A DNA stretch of 64,000 nt from Haloarcula sp. CBA1127. GTDB lineage: Archaea > Halobacteriota > Halobacteria > Halobacteriales > Haloarculaceae. The first letter of the stretch is position 1; each line of letters begins with the position of its first letter. The notes below the pieces were generated by a model. The model ran no database searches, had not been told where the DNA came from, and saw only the letters and a program-made list of their open reading frames with translations. The stretch lies in contig NZ_BCNB01000006.1 of NCBI RefSeq assembly GCF_001485575.1, positions 372,001 to 436,000 on the forward strand. The letters run 5' to 3'. Below, in pieces: positions 18,360 to 28,362 of this stretch. Both the position numbers and the translations under genes were made by a program.

Positions 18360-18749
18360 TCATTCGACGGGCTCAGTCCAGTGGACCGTAACCGACCCGA
18401 CGACGAAAGCGTCCGCCGAGTCGATGTTCCGCCGGAACTGAATCGTGTTCTCGCCGAGGTGGAGTCGCTCGGGCGCAATCGTATCCATCCAGAGCTGCCA
18501 CCCCTCGCCGGGCGCGATATCGAACCCCGACAGCGCCTCACCGTTGACCACGATTTCGTGGTTGAAATCTTCGACATCGAACACCTGCATCTGTACGTGC
18601 GGGTCTGCTGGTGACTCGGTGGGAATGTCGAAAGAAACCGGATCAGTCGAATTCCCGGTGTACTCAGCCCAGGGAACGTCAAGCGAGTCCACCGACGGAC
18701 CGAGGTGCTGCTGGAACTCACAGAGCGCGTAGTTGGCGCGACGTGACAT
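18360..18749 (-). CDS. Conserved haloarchaeal protein of unknown function
   Basis: A 129-residue protein with no signal peptide or membrane segment. Strand-rich sequence with aromatic residues (GEGWQLWMD, GSVTVHW) suggests a beta-sandwich. I have a weak memory of a haloarchaeal DUF of this kind (DUF7383) but cannot confirm it. It has its own short intergenic region on both sides and is divergent from mutS. Confidence 0.65.
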   Translation of the reverse strand: MSRRANYALCEFQQHLGPSVDSLDVPWAEYTGNSTDPVSFDIPTESPADPHVQMQVFDVEDFNHEIVVNGEALSGFDIAPGEGWQLWMDTIAPERLHLGENTIQFRRNIDSADAFVVGSVTVHWTEPVE

Positions 18750-18855
18750 ACAGGCTACGTCTCCCGGACGGTATAAAAATTAGTGGCTGGTCGCCGTTGC
18801 ACACATGGCAAGGGAGAGCGGAGCGCCTATCAGGTGTCGGCTGTTGCCCATCGGT

Positions 18856-21633
18856 ATGGACGCTGCGCTTGGCCCGCCCGAGCAGATGGCCGAGCTCGAA
18901 GAGGACCTGACGCCGATGATGGCACAGTACTACGAGCTGTGCCGGCAGTACGACGACGCGCTGGTCCTCTTTCAGGTTGGGGACTTCTACGAGGCCTTCT
19001 GTGCGGCCGCGAAACGGGTCGCCCGCCTGTGTGAGATCACGTTGACCCAGCGCGAGGATTCGACCGGTGAGTACCCGATGGCCGGCATCCCAATTGACAA
19101 CGCCGAATCCTACGTCGAGACGCTGTTGGACGCGGGCTATCGGGTCGCCATCGCCGACCAGGTCGAGGACCCCGACGAGGTCAGCGGCGTGGTCGAACGC
19201 GCGGTGACGCGAATCGTCACCCCCGGCACGCTCACGGAGAGCGAACTGCTGGGCGGGGCAGACAACAACTACGTCGCGGCTCTGACCGCCGGCGAGCGGT
19301 ACGGGTTGGCGCTGCTCGATGTCTCGACTGGCGACTGCTACGCCACGAGCGTCGGCTCCGAAAACGCCGTTGCCGACGAACTCAGCCGGTTCGGGCCCGC
19401 CGAAGCCATCGTCGGGCCGGACGTCGACGTGGACCGGGACGCCGTCTTCGGGCCGGCCTGTCTGGTGACGCGCTACGACGCGGATGCCTTCGCCAGAGAA
19501 CGCGCCGAGGACCGGGTGGGACAGTACTTCGGCCCGCCGGAGCGTCTGCTCGCCGGCGGCGCGGAAATCAGGGCGTGTGGCGGCCTGCTGGCCTACGCGG
19601 AGTACACCCGCGGCAGCAGCGGGGCAGTCGGCCCCGACGGCGAGCCGGTCGACGCGAACGTGGACCCCGCCGGCACGCTCGACTATCTCAATCACCTCAC
19701 GCGGTACGACCCGCGGGAGTACATGCTGCTCGACGCCGTCGCCGTCGAGAGTCTCGAACTGTTCGAGCGGCGCTCGGTCCGGGGTCACGAGAACCGCACG
19801 CTCGTGGACACGGTCGACGAGACGGCGTGTGCGCTGGGCCGGCGGAAACTGACCGACTGGCTCCGCCGGCCGCTGCTCGACGCTGACCGCATTGAGGCCC
19901 GCCACGGCGCGGTCGCGGAACTCCAGCGTGACCCCGCCACCAGAGAGGCGCTCTCGGACCTGCTCGCGGAGGTGTACGACCTCGAACGGCTCATTTCACG
20001 CGTCTCCCGTGGTCGGGCGAACGCCCGTGACCTCCGGTCGCTGGCCGCCACGCTGTCGGTCGTGCCGGATATCAAGGACCACCTTGCCGACGCCGACGCT
20101 CGCCTGCTCGCGGACCTGCACGCGACGCTGGACCCGCTGGCCGAGACTCGCGAGGAAATTGAGGCGGCGATCCGCCCGGACCCGCCACAGCAGGTGACCG
20201 AGGGCGGCGTCATCCCCGAAGGCTACGACGCGGAACTGGACGGGCTTCGCTCGACCGAACAGTCCGGCAAGGAGTGGATCGACGACCTCGAAGCGAGCGA
20301 GCGCGAGCGGACCGGCATCGACTCGCTGAAGGTCGGGCATACCTCCGTCCACGGCTACTACATCGAGGTGACAAACGCCAACCTCGATGCCGTTCCCGAC
20401 GATTACCAGCGCCGCCAGACGCTGAAAAACAGCGAGCGCTACTACACGCCGGAGCTCAAGGAGCGCGAGGACGAGATTCTACGGGCCGAGAGCGCGGCCG
20501 ACGACCTAGAGTACGACCTGTTCTGTGCGGTCCGGGACGAGGTGGCCGACGAGGCCGAGCGCGTGCAGGCGCTGGCTGACCGCCTCGCCCGACTGGACGT
20601 ACTGGTTTCGTTCGCCGAGGTCGCGGCGCAGTACGACTACTGCCGACCCACCATCGATAGCGACGGCATCGACATCACCGCCGGCCGCCATCCGGTCGTC
20701 GAGCGGACCGAGGACGCCTTCATCCCTAATGATACGCATCTGGGGAGCGGGCCAGTCCCAGCAAGCGGAGACGGGAGCGACGACGGCGTCGCCACGGACG
20801 AAATACAGCCCTTCCTCGCCGTCGTCACGGGGCCGAACATGAGTGGGAAGTCGACGTATATGCGGCAGGTCGCGTTGATTTGCCTGCTCGCACAGTCGGG
20901 CAGTTTCGTTCCCGCAAAAGCGGCCGCTCTCCCGATTCTCGACCGCGTGTTCACCCGCGTTGGAGCCAGCGACGACATCGCCGGGGGCCGCTCGACGTTC
21001 ATGATCGAGATGACCGAGCTGGCGACGATTCTCGACGCGGCGACCGCCGACTCGCTGGTGCTGCTGGACGAGGTCGGTCGCGGCACGTCGACGGCCGACG
21101 GGCTGGCTATCGCCCGCGCCGTCACGGAGCATCTCCACGACGAGGTCGGCGCGTACACGCTGTTTGCGACCCACCATCACGACCTGACCGCCGTCGCCGC
21201 GGCGCTCCCCGGCGCAACCAACCGCCACTTCGAGACCAGCCGCGAGGACGGCGACGTTCGTTTCGACCACGAACTCGCGCCCGGTCCCGCGGCGGCCTCC
21301 TACGGCGTCGAGGTGGCGAGCATGGCTGGCGTCCCCGAATCCGTTGTTAAACGGTCGCGGGACCTCCTGACGGATGCCGAGACGGCCGACTCCGACACGG
21401 ATTCCGCCGCCACGGAGACGACTGGCCCGACGGAGAACGGAACAGCGTCGGCCTCGACCAGAGAGGGTGGAGCGGACGGCCCCACACAGGAGACGCTTCG
21501 GACGAACGGGGCCGCCGTCGAGGAGGAGTTCCGGGAATCAGTGGTACAGCAGTTGGCCTCGCTCGATGTCGCGACGATGACACCGATAGAGGCGATGAAC
21601 GCGCTCGCCAAGCTACAGGACCGACTCGAATAA
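18856..21633 (+). CDS. mutS: DNA mismatch repair protein MutS
   Basis: A 925-residue MutS1-type protein. The mismatch-reading Phe-x-Glu motif is intact (GDFYEAF, Phe44/Glu46). The connector, lever and clamp domains follow, then the ABC ATPase with Walker [10 protein letters not shown] at 659-667 and the Walker B/signature [14 protein letters not shown]. The last 100 residues hold a low-complexity Thr/Ser/Glu linker and a short helical tail. I start at the ATG at 18856 because the conserved region begins soon after. No mutL is adjacent in the window. Confidence 0.95.
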   Translation: MDAALGPPEQMAELEEDLTPMMAQYYELCRQYDDALVLFQVGDFYEAFCAAAKRVARLCEITLTQREDSTGEYPMAGIPIDNAESYVETLLDAGYRVAIADQVEDPDEVSGVVERAVTRIVTPGTLTESELLGGADNNYVAALTAGERYGLALLDVSTGDCYATSVGSENAVADELSRFGPAEAIVGPDVDVDRDAVFGPACLVTRYDADAFARERAEDRVGQYFGPPERLLAGGAEIRACGGLLAYAEYTRGSSGAVGPDGEPVDANVDPAGTLDYLNHLTRYDPREYMLLDAVAVESLELFERRSVRGHENRTLVDTVDETACALGRRKLTDWLRRPLLDADRIEARHGAVAELQRDPATREALSDLLAEVYDLERLISRVSRGRANARDLRSLAATLSVVPDIKDHLADADARLLADLHATLDPLAETREEIEAAIRPDPPQQVTEGGVIPEGYDAELDGLRSTEQSGKEWIDDLEASERERTGIDSLKVGHTSVHGYYIEVTNANLDAVPDDYQRRQTLKNSERYYTPELKEREDEILRAESAADDLEYDLFCAVRDEVADEAERVQALADRLARLDVLVSFAEVAAQYDYCRPTIDSDGIDITAGRHPVVERTEDAFIPNDTHLGSGPVPASGDGSDDGVATDEIQPFLAVVTGPNMSGKSTYMRQVALICLLAQSGSFVPAKAAALPILDRVFTRVGASDDIAGGRSTFMIEMTELATILDAATADSLVLLDEVGRGTSTADGLAIARAVTEHLHDEVGAYTLFATHHHDLTAVAAALPGATNRHFETSREDGDVRFDHELAPGPAAASYGVEVASMAGVPESVVKRSRDLLTDAETADSDTDSAATETTGPTENGTASASTREGGADGPTQETLRTNGAAVEEEFRESVVQQLASLDVATMTPIEAMNALAKLQDRLE

Positions 21634-21642
21634 CAGCAGCAG

Positions 21643-22359
21643 TCAGCTATCTCCGTCAGCGGCCCGTTCCTCATGCGGGCAGGCGAACATGGTCGCGACG
21701 AGTTTCTGTTCGGCGGCCCGCAGATGCTTGTGGAGCGTTGGCTCCGAGATGTCGAGGAGTTCAGCCAGGTCTGCGGCCGTCGCCTCGCGGGGCCAACTGT
21801 AGTATCCCGCTTCGTGGGCCGTCGCGAGAACCTCCTGCTGTCGGTTGGTCAGTGACTCGGTGTGGGACGCATAGTTCTGGAACCCGAACAGCGGGACGAT
21901 AGACTCACGCTGTTTCTTCGCCGCGAGTTCGGCCTCCGGATGGGCCGTCAGGAACGAATCGATAACCGACCCCGTCTCGATTTGACCCGGGACATCAGCT
22001 ACGACAGTCCCTTCACCATCGACACTCCGGACGGTCTGCGGTACCGCCCCGACATCCGCAAGCGAGACAACGGGACAGTTATCTCGCACGTCGATTTCGA
22101 CGAGCCCACCGTCGCTGGTGCGTTCAAGCACCCGCGCCTCACCGCCGTTGACGTCTTCGATGCGCTCGACAAGACGGCTGGGGCGAGCACCCTCGACAGA
22201 AAAAAACTCGGCGTACGTGTCGTCCGTCTGGGGGAGACATTTTTCGAGAATTACTGAACACGATTCGGATTCAGACACCGATACGAAGGGATACGACCCA
22301 TCAGAGAGGGCAAACTCCACACGGGTGACCACCCGGCCATTACCAGACTGTTGGGACAT
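21643..22359 (-). CDS. Bat-type HTH-10 transcription regulator
   Basis: A 238-residue regulator of the bacterio-opsin activator family. The N-terminal 150 residues form the Bat-type sensor region (VEFALSDGSYPFV, ERTSDGGLVEIDV). The C-terminal HTH-10 domain covers about 181-232 (LTNRQQEVLATAHEAGYY). It lacks a receiver or GAF domain. It is divergent from the HalOD1 gene at 22480 across a 120-base AT-rich spacer and convergent with mutS. The target genes are unknown. Confidence 0.85.
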   Translation of the reverse strand: MSQQSGNGRVVTRVEFALSDGSYPFVSVSESESCSVILEKCLPQTDDTYAEFFSVEGARPSRLVERIEDVNGGEARVLERTSDGGLVEIDVRDNCPVVSLADVGAVPQTVRSVDGEGTVVADVPGQIETGSVIDSFLTAHPEAELAAKKQRESIVPLFGFQNYASHTESLTNRQQEVLATAHEAGYYSWPREATAADLAELLDISEPTLHKHLRAAEQKLVATMFACPHEERAADGDS

Positions 22360-22444
22360 ACATAAATGTAGTCGACAGATTGTGAAGAATGTTGGCATAC
22401 ATCGTGTTTCGGAGTTTACTATGCTAGCCACACTGAACTTTACA

Positions 22445-22452
22445 CCTATAAG
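22445..22452 (+). promoter_or_regulatory. TATA box of the HalOD1 gene
   Basis: CCTATAAG lies about 31 bases before the GTG at 22480 and predicts a leaderless transcript, supporting that start. Confidence 0.45.
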
Positions 22453-22479
22453 ACAAATACAACGTGAGGTCAGAGAACC

Positions 22480-22731
22480 GTGTCCGGAAAATCACCAACC
22501 GTTATAGAAGTCCACGGCACCGACCAGTCTATCATCACGGCAGTCGTTCGCGCTGTCGCGACCGCGGAGAGACGACCGGTCGAGACGCTTCCCCCACTGG
22601 CCGACAGTATCAATCCGGATGCACTGACGACGTGCATCGCTGATTCGAACACCAACGGCCACGTGGCGTTCGACTACAGCGGCTACCGTGTGGTCGTCGA
22701 CACCGATGGAACGGTTACCGTTGACAGATAA
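22480..22731 (+). CDS. HalOD1 output-domain protein
   Basis: An 83-residue protein made of a single HalOD1 domain, an output domain in haloarchaeal signalling. The typical VVRAVATAERRPVETLPPL helix and the GHVAFDYSGYRVVVDTDGTV strands are present. The start is GTG. It is divergent from a Bat-type regulator, and the shared spacer could place both under the same control; that is inference. Confidence 0.8.
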   Translation: MSGKSPTVIEVHGTDQSIITAVVRAVATAERRPVETLPPLADSINPDALTTCIADSNTNGHVAFDYSGYRVVVDTDGTVTVDR

Positions 22732-22814
22732 CTGCGTCATCCGGCTGTGTGACGACAGCGGCAGTCAGTACGGGCGCAAGACTGACAGCACCCAGGGAAG
22801 CGAAGAAAATAGGG

Positions 22815-23534
22815 TCATGGCGGCTCCAGCGAGACGAACTCCAGCCCTTTCTCGGCGAGCAACTGACGCGCTCGGTCGGTCACCGACGGAGCGACGAGGA
22901 TACCTCGGACTTCGGTATCGGCGTGCAGGTCGCGTTCTAACGCATCGACGTACCGCCCCAGTTGGCCGACTGCGTCGGGTCCCACGCGCCGGCGCTTGAG
23001 TTCGAGTATCGTCGTCCGGCCGTCGGCGTCCTCGCCGTAGATGTCGACTGCACCAGCGGGGGTCTCCCGCTCTGTCGCAAGCGGCGTAAAGCCCGCCTCG
23101 ACCAGCCCCGGCTCGTCGAGGATGCGGTCTTTCAGGTCGGCCTCCGTTCCGGTGAGCGCGAGGTCCTTGGAATCGGTCACGTCAAAGGCGGCGGCGTGGG
23201 CGACCGTTTCAAAGGTCACTTCAAGCGATTCTTCCGGAGTTGAACGCGTAGAACGAACAACCAGCGAGCCGTCGTCGACGCTGATGCTGTGCTCACAGCC
23301 CGGCGGCTGCCAGTTCACCGGCTGCTGGCCCTCGTCGGTGTGGACCAGCGCAGCCCCGTCGGGCTTGAGCATGACGTGGCGGTCGCCAAGCCCCAGCGAG
23401 CTAGCCGCTCGCCCCTCGTACTCGACCGTACAGGTGCCGACGAGTGTCACCAGCGCGCCGCGGTCGGCGTTACGCGACGCAAGATCCAGCGCGTCGGCGG
23501 GGTCGGGGTACGTCAGCGTCTCGACGGCAGTCAC
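22815..23534 (-). CDS. nucS: Endonuclease NucS (EndoMS)
   Basis: A 239-residue mismatch- and branch-specific endonuclease. The N-terminal beta domain serves DNA binding and dimerisation. The RecB-like nuclease domain has Asp164, Glu178 and Lys180 (GAVDIYGED, ILELKRR) followed by the QLGRYV motif at 191-196, matching the known catalytic set of Pyrococcus NucS. The C-terminus carries GILVAPSVTDRAR. It lies 1.2 kb from mutS on the opposite strand, so both mismatch-processing routes are encoded here. Confidence 0.94.
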   Translation of the reverse strand: MTAVETLTYPDPADALDLASRNADRGALVTLVGTCTVEYEGRAASSLGLGDRHVMLKPDGAALVHTDEGQQPVNWQPPGCEHSISVDDGSLVVRSTRSTPEESLEVTFETVAHAAAFDVTDSKDLALTGTEADLKDRILDEPGLVEAGFTPLATERETPAGAVDIYGEDADGRTTILELKRRRVGPDAVGQLGRYVDALERDLHADTEVRGILVAPSVTDRARQLLAEKGLEFVSLEPP

Positions 23535-23543
23535 GGGTGGCGG

Positions 23544-23981
23544 TTAGCGGTCCCCGCGTAAAAAGGACGCGTCGTCGGGGCAGTACACGGACGAAGTGCG
23601 GTCTTGGAGCGACGCAAGCAGGGCGCGCCGGACAGTTGCCGGGTCGCAACCTCCGCTGTCGAGGGCGCGACAGGCATCGTCCTTGCGCTCGACCCACCAC
23701 GTCCGGAACGCATCCGGGTCGGCAACGCGGGCGAGGACGATATCGTTGAGGTCCGACAGCGTCGGATCGAGCCAGCAGACAGCGTAGGTCCGGACCGATC
23801 CGTCAAGCAGGACTAGCTGCTCGTAGGTAGCATCAAGGGCCGCGAGGACGGCAGCGGCCGTCCAATCGTTCCCGAGCGGCCGAGACTGGGCAATGGGGTC
23901 GGCGTCGACGCCCCAGTGTGCGATGCGGCAGTCGTAGCACCCGTTGGGACGGGCGACAGCCACGAGCGTTCGACGACCCAT
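23544..23981 (-). CDS. Conserved haloarchaeal protein, DUF6735-like
   Basis: A 145-residue protein whose start MGRRTLVAVARPNGCYD and HWG motif match a haloarchaeal family I recall as DUF6735. I therefore use the ATG at 23981 rather than the more upstream in-frame starts, which add 46-58 residues without conserved character. Six cysteines are present but not in a clear metal-binding pattern. It sits ten bases upstream of nucS on the same strand and may be co-transcribed with it. Confidence 0.7.
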   Translation of the reverse strand: MGRRTLVAVARPNGCYDCRIAHWGVDADPIAQSRPLGNDWTAAAVLAALDATYEQLVLLDGSVRTYAVCWLDPTLSDLNDIVLARVADPDAFRTWWVERKDDACRALDSGGCDPATVRRALLASLQDRTSSVYCPDDASFLRGDR

Positions 23982-24167
23982 CAGGGACCACCGAGCGTGT
24001 GAACGGGCATGGGTTCCCGTGGCTGCGTGGTCGTATTTGAACGCTAGCCCACAGCGCACCCGTCTGCTCGTCAAGTAGTCACAGGGGATGCTTCCGAACT
24101 CGTCAAAATTGCCGTCCATTGGTAACTCGGCACAACCCTCAAGTAGTACGTTCACGTATCGTTACAT

Positions 24168-24455
24168 ATGATGGTGAGCGAGTGGCTCTACGGCGCAATC
24201 GCGCTTCTCGTGGGGCTCCACGTCCTGACTATGCTGTACGCGTACCGGCACCGGGGTGACCCAGCCGGTGCGACCGGTCAGGGCGATACTGAACCGCGCC
24301 GTGGCAGCGCCACCGACGACAGCACTACATCCATCGACTGTCCCCACTGCGGGGCGAGGAACGAGCAGGACTACCAGTTCTGCCGGCAGTGCACCGCCGA
24401 CCTGACGAGCGGGAGCCCGCAGCGTCAGCCGACGGACCGAAGCCAGCCGTACTGA
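24168..24455 (+). CDS. Membrane-anchored zinc-ribbon protein
   Basis: A 95-residue protein with one N-terminal membrane helix (about 6-25), a disordered Gly/Thr/Ser-rich linker, and a C-terminal zinc ribbon with CPHCG and CRQC pairs at about 58-76. ATG codons at 24168 and 24171 are both possible starts. The domain order is that of the family I remember as DUF7577. The function is unknown. Confidence 0.75.
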   Translation: MMVSEWLYGAIALLVGLHVLTMLYAYRHRGDPAGATGQGDTEPRRGSATDDSTTSIDCPHCGARNEQDYQFCRQCTADLTSGSPQRQPTDRSQPY

Positions 24456-24564
24456 CACCGGTGTAAGGCTGGGGTCGAACCAGCCGGCTTGAGCGCTGTT
24501 GTCGGCCAAAGGATTTATTTCTCCAACGATATATTTGAATATACTGTCACGAACGGGGTAGACT

Positions 24565-25860
24565 GTGGAAACTGTTACCGACATACGTTCCTCGGGTCGA
24601 CCGGAGATATTCGACCGAGTGAACACGGACGGGCTGTTCGGACGCACGCGCCGGCTTCAGCAGCCGCTGGGGCAGTACGTACGGGAGACAGAGACGCCAC
24701 AATATCTTGTGTACAACGGTCAGTCCGGCGTCGTCGCTGCCAAGGGCAACAACGAGGCGCTCACGCCGGCTGGCGACTACCGCGCGTATCTGCTCGCAAC
24801 GAACGTCCGAGTGGTGTTCGTCGTCGGCGACGACGACGGTGACCGGACAATCTCGCTCCCCTACGAAGACATCGTGGCCGTGCGCTGTACGTCGGGGCTC
24901 CGCACGTCGACACTCGAAATCGTTACCGTCGACGAAGACCGCTGGGCGTTCGAATGTAAGGGCGACCTGACGCCGGTTCGGGAGTTCGTCGACAAAGCCA
25001 CACAAGTCTGGACGCGCACGCTAACCGAGCTTGACCGGGCCGAGTCGCAGGTTGAGGCTGCTGTGACGGCACTGGAGGCAACAGACCTCGAGACGGCAGC
25101 CACGCATATCACGGCCGCACAGGAAGCGCTCGACAACGGGCGAGAGCGAGTCGAAGCACTGGGGGAGGGGGCGGCAGCGAGTATCGAAGAGCGTCGCCAG
25201 TCAACGCAGGCACGGATCGACACGTGTCAGCGCCGACGCCACGTCAGCGCGGGCGACGAGTACCGCGACACGGCCCGACGTGCATGGGAGAACCGGGCAT
25301 ACGAACGGGCCGCGGACGCGTACGCGCAGGCAAAGACCGAATACGAACGAGCGCTGGCGGTAACGGCACCAGAGCCGCCCACAGAAACCATCGCGGACGC
25401 TCGAAACGCAATCGAAGTGGAATACACCGAACTCCTGTCAGCCCCGGTCGACGCGGCACAGGTGGCTGCGAGCGCGGCCAGAGCCACGACAGACCCGGCA
25501 GCGCGGGCTACACACTGGGAAGACGCCCTCGACCGCTACCGGACGGCGTACGAACTGGACTGGGGCCGTGACCGCCGCTTCGACGGCGACCGGGCGTCGC
25601 TCCGGCAGGCGCTCGCAGACATCGCTGTCGAACTGGTCGAGACACACCGTGAAGCGGGGCGACAGAAGCGACGTGAGGGCAGCGACGAGTCAAATCGAGA
25701 CACTTCCGGAGCCGCGTGTGACAGTGCAACGGCTCACTTCGAACGCGCACGCGAGGTTGCCGCCGAACTCGTGCCCGACAGATGCGAGCCGCCAGCGGAC
25801 GAACTGGCCGCCGTATCCGAACAGGGAGTCAGCGTCGAATCGGAGCCGAAAGGTCGGTAA
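24565..25860 (+). CDS. PH-like domain protein with long helical C-terminus
   Basis: A 431-residue soluble protein with a GTG start. Residues about 40-150 look like a bacterial/archaeal PH (GRAM-like) domain, with strands such as YRAYLLATNVRVVFVVG and DIVAVRCTSG. The rest is almost entirely helical, with TPR-like or coiled-coil repeats rich in Ala, Arg and Glu (YRDTARRAWENRAYERAADA). This suggests lipid or protein scaffolding. I do not recognise a specific name. Confidence 0.7.
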   Translation: METVTDIRSSGRPEIFDRVNTDGLFGRTRRLQQPLGQYVRETETPQYLVYNGQSGVVAAKGNNEALTPAGDYRAYLLATNVRVVFVVGDDDGDRTISLPYEDIVAVRCTSGLRTSTLEIVTVDEDRWAFECKGDLTPVREFVDKATQVWTRTLTELDRAESQVEAAVTALEATDLETAATHITAAQEALDNGRERVEALGEGAAASIEERRQSTQARIDTCQRRRHVSAGDEYRDTARRAWENRAYERAADAYAQAKTEYERALAVTAPEPPTETIADARNAIEVEYTELLSAPVDAAQVAASAARATTDPAARATHWEDALDRYRTAYELDWGRDRRFDGDRASLRQALADIAVELVETHREAGRQKRREGSDESNRDTSGAACDSATAHFERAREVAAELVPDRCEPPADELAAVSEQGVSVESEPKGR

Positions 25861-25890
25861 TTGTTTATCAGCGGGGAGCCGGGTATCGGT

Positions 25891-26874
25891 ATGCGCTTTG
25901 GGGTCATTTCAACGGCGAAAATCGCACGCAAAGATGTAATTCCGGGTATCCAGAGATCGGACCACACGGTCGCGGCAATCAGCTCCAGAAGCCGAGATCG
26001 TGCCAGCGAGGTGGCCGAAACGCTGGGTATCGACAGTGCCTTCGGCGACTACGAGACGATGTTCGCCGAGGCGGACATCGACGCGGTGTACAACCCGCTT
26101 CCGAACGCGCTCCATGCCGAGTGGAGCCAACGGGCCGCCGACCACGGGCTCGACGTGCTCTGTGAAAAGCCACTGACCGTCGACACGGCCGGGGCAGTGG
26201 ACCTCTTCGACTACTGTGCCGAACAGGGCGTCACGCTAATGGAAGCGTTCATGTATCAGTTCCACCCGCGGACCCGGCGGGCCAGGGACATCGTCGAAAA
26301 CGAACTGGGCGAGGTTCACACTGTCGACGCGTCGTTCAAGTTCTCGCTTGACGACTCCAGTAACATCCGGCTAGACCCGGAGCTGGCCGGTGGGAGCCTG
26401 ATGGACGTGGGCTGTTACGCCGTTAGCGCGGCGCGGGGCTTCCTCGGCGAACCGGACCGGGCGTTTGCCCATGCCCGGGATTCCCGGGACAGCGGCGTGG
26501 ACACGAACCTCAGCGGCGTTCTCGCGTACGACGACGGACGGGTCGCCTCGATTTCCTGTGGGTTCGACGGGCCGAGACGGGAGCACTACCGGGTCGAGGC
26601 CGATGACGGCTGGCTCGAAGCGCCGAACTGCTTCGGCCCGGCCCACGACCAGTCCGTCTCGCTGACCTACAGCGTCGATGGCCGCGAGGTCACCGAAACG
26701 TTCGATCCGGTCGACCACTATCAATTGCAGGTCGAGGCGTTCGCGGACGCCGTCGAGAACGGGGAGACGCCGCCCATCGACCAGGCCGAGACACTGGGGA
26801 ATATGCGCGCCATGGACGCGCTGGCCAGAAGCGCAGACACCGGCGAACCGGTCGACATCGCCAGCCCCGAGTGA
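25891..26874 (+). CDS. Gfo/Idh/MocA family sugar dehydrogenase
   Basis: A 327-residue NAD(P)-dependent oxidoreductase. The N-terminal Rossmann domain has the conserved CEKPLTVD motif with the catalytic Lys, and the C-terminal alpha/beta domain has GGSLMDVGCYAV. Closest in character are glucose-fructose oxidoreductase and D-xylose dehydrogenase-like proteins, but the substrate cannot be told. The ATG at 25891 fits the family start (MRFGVISTAKIAR). It is followed on the same strand by an aldo/keto reductase. Confidence 0.85.
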   Translation: MRFGVISTAKIARKDVIPGIQRSDHTVAAISSRSRDRASEVAETLGIDSAFGDYETMFAEADIDAVYNPLPNALHAEWSQRAADHGLDVLCEKPLTVDTAGAVDLFDYCAEQGVTLMEAFMYQFHPRTRRARDIVENELGEVHTVDASFKFSLDDSSNIRLDPELAGGSLMDVGCYAVSAARGFLGEPDRAFAHARDSRDSGVDTNLSGVLAYDDGRVASISCGFDGPRREHYRVEADDGWLEAPNCFGPAHDQSVSLTYSVDGREVTETFDPVDHYQLQVEAFADAVENGETPPIDQAETLGNMRAMDALARSADTGEPVDIASPE

Positions 26875-26946
26875 GAGACGGCCGGGTGTGTACCGTACCG
26901 CGGCGAGCGCGAAACGGTTTTGACCGCCGCGAGTGAGACACGTACT

Positions 26947-27786
26947 GTGACACCCCCAACAGCGACACTCCCGAGTGGCGACGAACTGCCGATGGTCGGC
27001 GTCGGGACGTGGGACATCGACGGCGACACGGTTCAGGAGTCCGTTCGGGCCGGACTCGATGTAGGCTACGCCCACGTCGACACCGCCGAGGGCTACAAGA
27101 ACGAGAGCGAAATCGGCGAGGCTCTCGCTGACTACGACCGCGAGGACGTGTTCCTCACGTCGAAAGTGCTGCCCAAACATCTCGACTACGAATCCGTCAT
27201 CGAGGCCTGCGAGGCGTCGCTCGAGCGCCTCGGGACTGACTACCTCGACCTGTATCTCGTCCACTGGCCCAACCCCGCGACCTCCATCCGCGAGACGATG
27301 AACGCCATGGCGACGCTGCACGACCAGGGGAAGGTCCGCAACGTCGGCGTCTCGAACTTCAGCGCGTACCAGCTCGGGGCCGCCCAGCACGTCGCCGACG
27401 TGCCAATCGCCGTCAACCAGATCGAGTACCACCCCTGGAACACCCAAGACCAGGTCGTCGAGTTCTGTCGCGACACCGACACTGTCGTCGAGGCAGCCGC
27501 GCCGCTGGGTCGGACCGAGGTGTTCGCCGACGACGTCATTCAGGACCTGAGCGAGAAATACGACAGGTCGCCCGCTCAGATCGTCCTGAAGTGGGCAGTC
27601 GAGAACGACGTGGTGGTGCTGCCCAAATCGTCCTCGCCTGAACACGTCCGGCAGAATCTCGAACTGTTCGACTGGGAACTCGACGCCGCCGACCGCGAGC
27701 GCATCGACGCCATCGAACGCGAGCAAGCGGTCTACGACACCGGCATCAACGACTGGGCCAACGACACCTACGGCATCTCGCAGTAA
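26947..27786 (+). CDS. Aldo/keto reductase, AKR5-like
   Basis: A 279-residue TIM-barrel NADPH reductase. The tetrad is visible: Asp and Tyr in DTAEGYKNE, Lys in LTSKVL and His in LVHWP. The C-terminal cofactor motif is LPKSSSPEHVRQNL. It resembles 2,5-diketo-D-gluconate reductase-type enzymes. I use the GTG at 26947, which begins just before the core; upstream in-frame codons are in the intergenic region. The small membrane gene at 27793 follows six bases later. Confidence 0.88.
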   Translation: MTPPTATLPSGDELPMVGVGTWDIDGDTVQESVRAGLDVGYAHVDTAEGYKNESEIGEALADYDREDVFLTSKVLPKHLDYESVIEACEASLERLGTDYLDLYLVHWPNPATSIRETMNAMATLHDQGKVRNVGVSNFSAYQLGAAQHVADVPIAVNQIEYHPWNTQDQVVEFCRDTDTVVEAAAPLGRTEVFADDVIQDLSEKYDRSPAQIVLKWAVENDVVVLPKSSSPEHVRQNLELFDWELDAADRERIDAIEREQAVYDTGINDWANDTYGISQ

Positions 27787-27792
27787 CCCCAG

Positions 27793-27978
27793 ATGGTCGA
27801 ACCGCCCGCACTGGACCGCTGGGACGCCGCCGCGGCGGCAAGCATCGCCGCTTTGCTTGTCGTGGCGTACGTTCTGGTCCCGGACCCGACGGTCCAGTAC
27901 GGGACATGGCTGGTCGTCTTCTGCATCTGGATGGCCTGGTTCGTCTTTTTCGGTGCCAAATGGTTATACGGCCCCTAG
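27793..27978 (+). CDS. Small two-helix membrane protein
   Basis: A 61-residue protein with hydrophobic stretches at about 11-29 and 37-57 and almost no soluble part. It begins six bases after the aldo/keto reductase stop and is probably translated from the same mRNA. The function is unknown. Confidence 0.7.
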   Translation: MVEPPALDRWDAAAAASIAALLVVAYVLVPDPTVQYGTWLVVFCIWMAWFVFFGAKWLYGP

Positions 27979-28052
27979 AGGGGCGCGTTGAAGCTTTTAC
28001 TCGATTCCGTGTCAGCGGAGATTTATTTACTCCCGCTCTCTATACACACCTG

Positions 28053-28190
28053 ATGCCCCGTATCGAAGTCTCGGAAAACCTGTACCGGCAGATCGAGAGC
28101 GAAGCCAACAACGACGACTTCAACGACACGCTGTGGAAGATGGTGGGCTCCTATCGGCGGACGAACAACCCGGAAGCGGACCAGACGTAA
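28053..28190 (+). CDS. Small acidic protein, DUF7557-like
   Basis: A 45-residue protein that starts MPRIEVSENLYRQIE and contains a short helix-rich body. The start resembles ribbon-helix-helix antitoxin-like haloarchaeal proteins I recall as DUF7557. No toxin partner lies next to it. A CTATACAC box just upstream may be its promoter, though the spacing is short. Confidence 0.7.
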   Translation: MPRIEVSENLYRQIESEANNDDFNDTLWKMVGSYRRTNNPEADQT

Positions 28191-28362
28191 CATACATATC
28201 GCAGTCGTCAGCGGCCCGTAGCGAGACCGTTCTGAGAGTTCAATCGTTCCCAAGAGCCGCTGTACCCGCGTGCACTTCGACGCCGGCGTCCCCGTCACTG
28301 TGAGCGGCAATCACTGCCGTCGGTACGCATGTTTTTACGATTTGAGCCGCTGCGTACTCGTA

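Noticed and set aside
22359-22370. TACATAAATGTA palindrome at the start of the Bat-type gene
   Set aside because: It overlaps the start codon and AT-rich promoter sequence; a 12-base palindrome there can arise by chance.
28053-28190. Toxin-antitoxin pair including the 45-residue protein
   Set aside because: No toxin-like gene lies next to it; neighbours are a small membrane protein and an amidotransferase.
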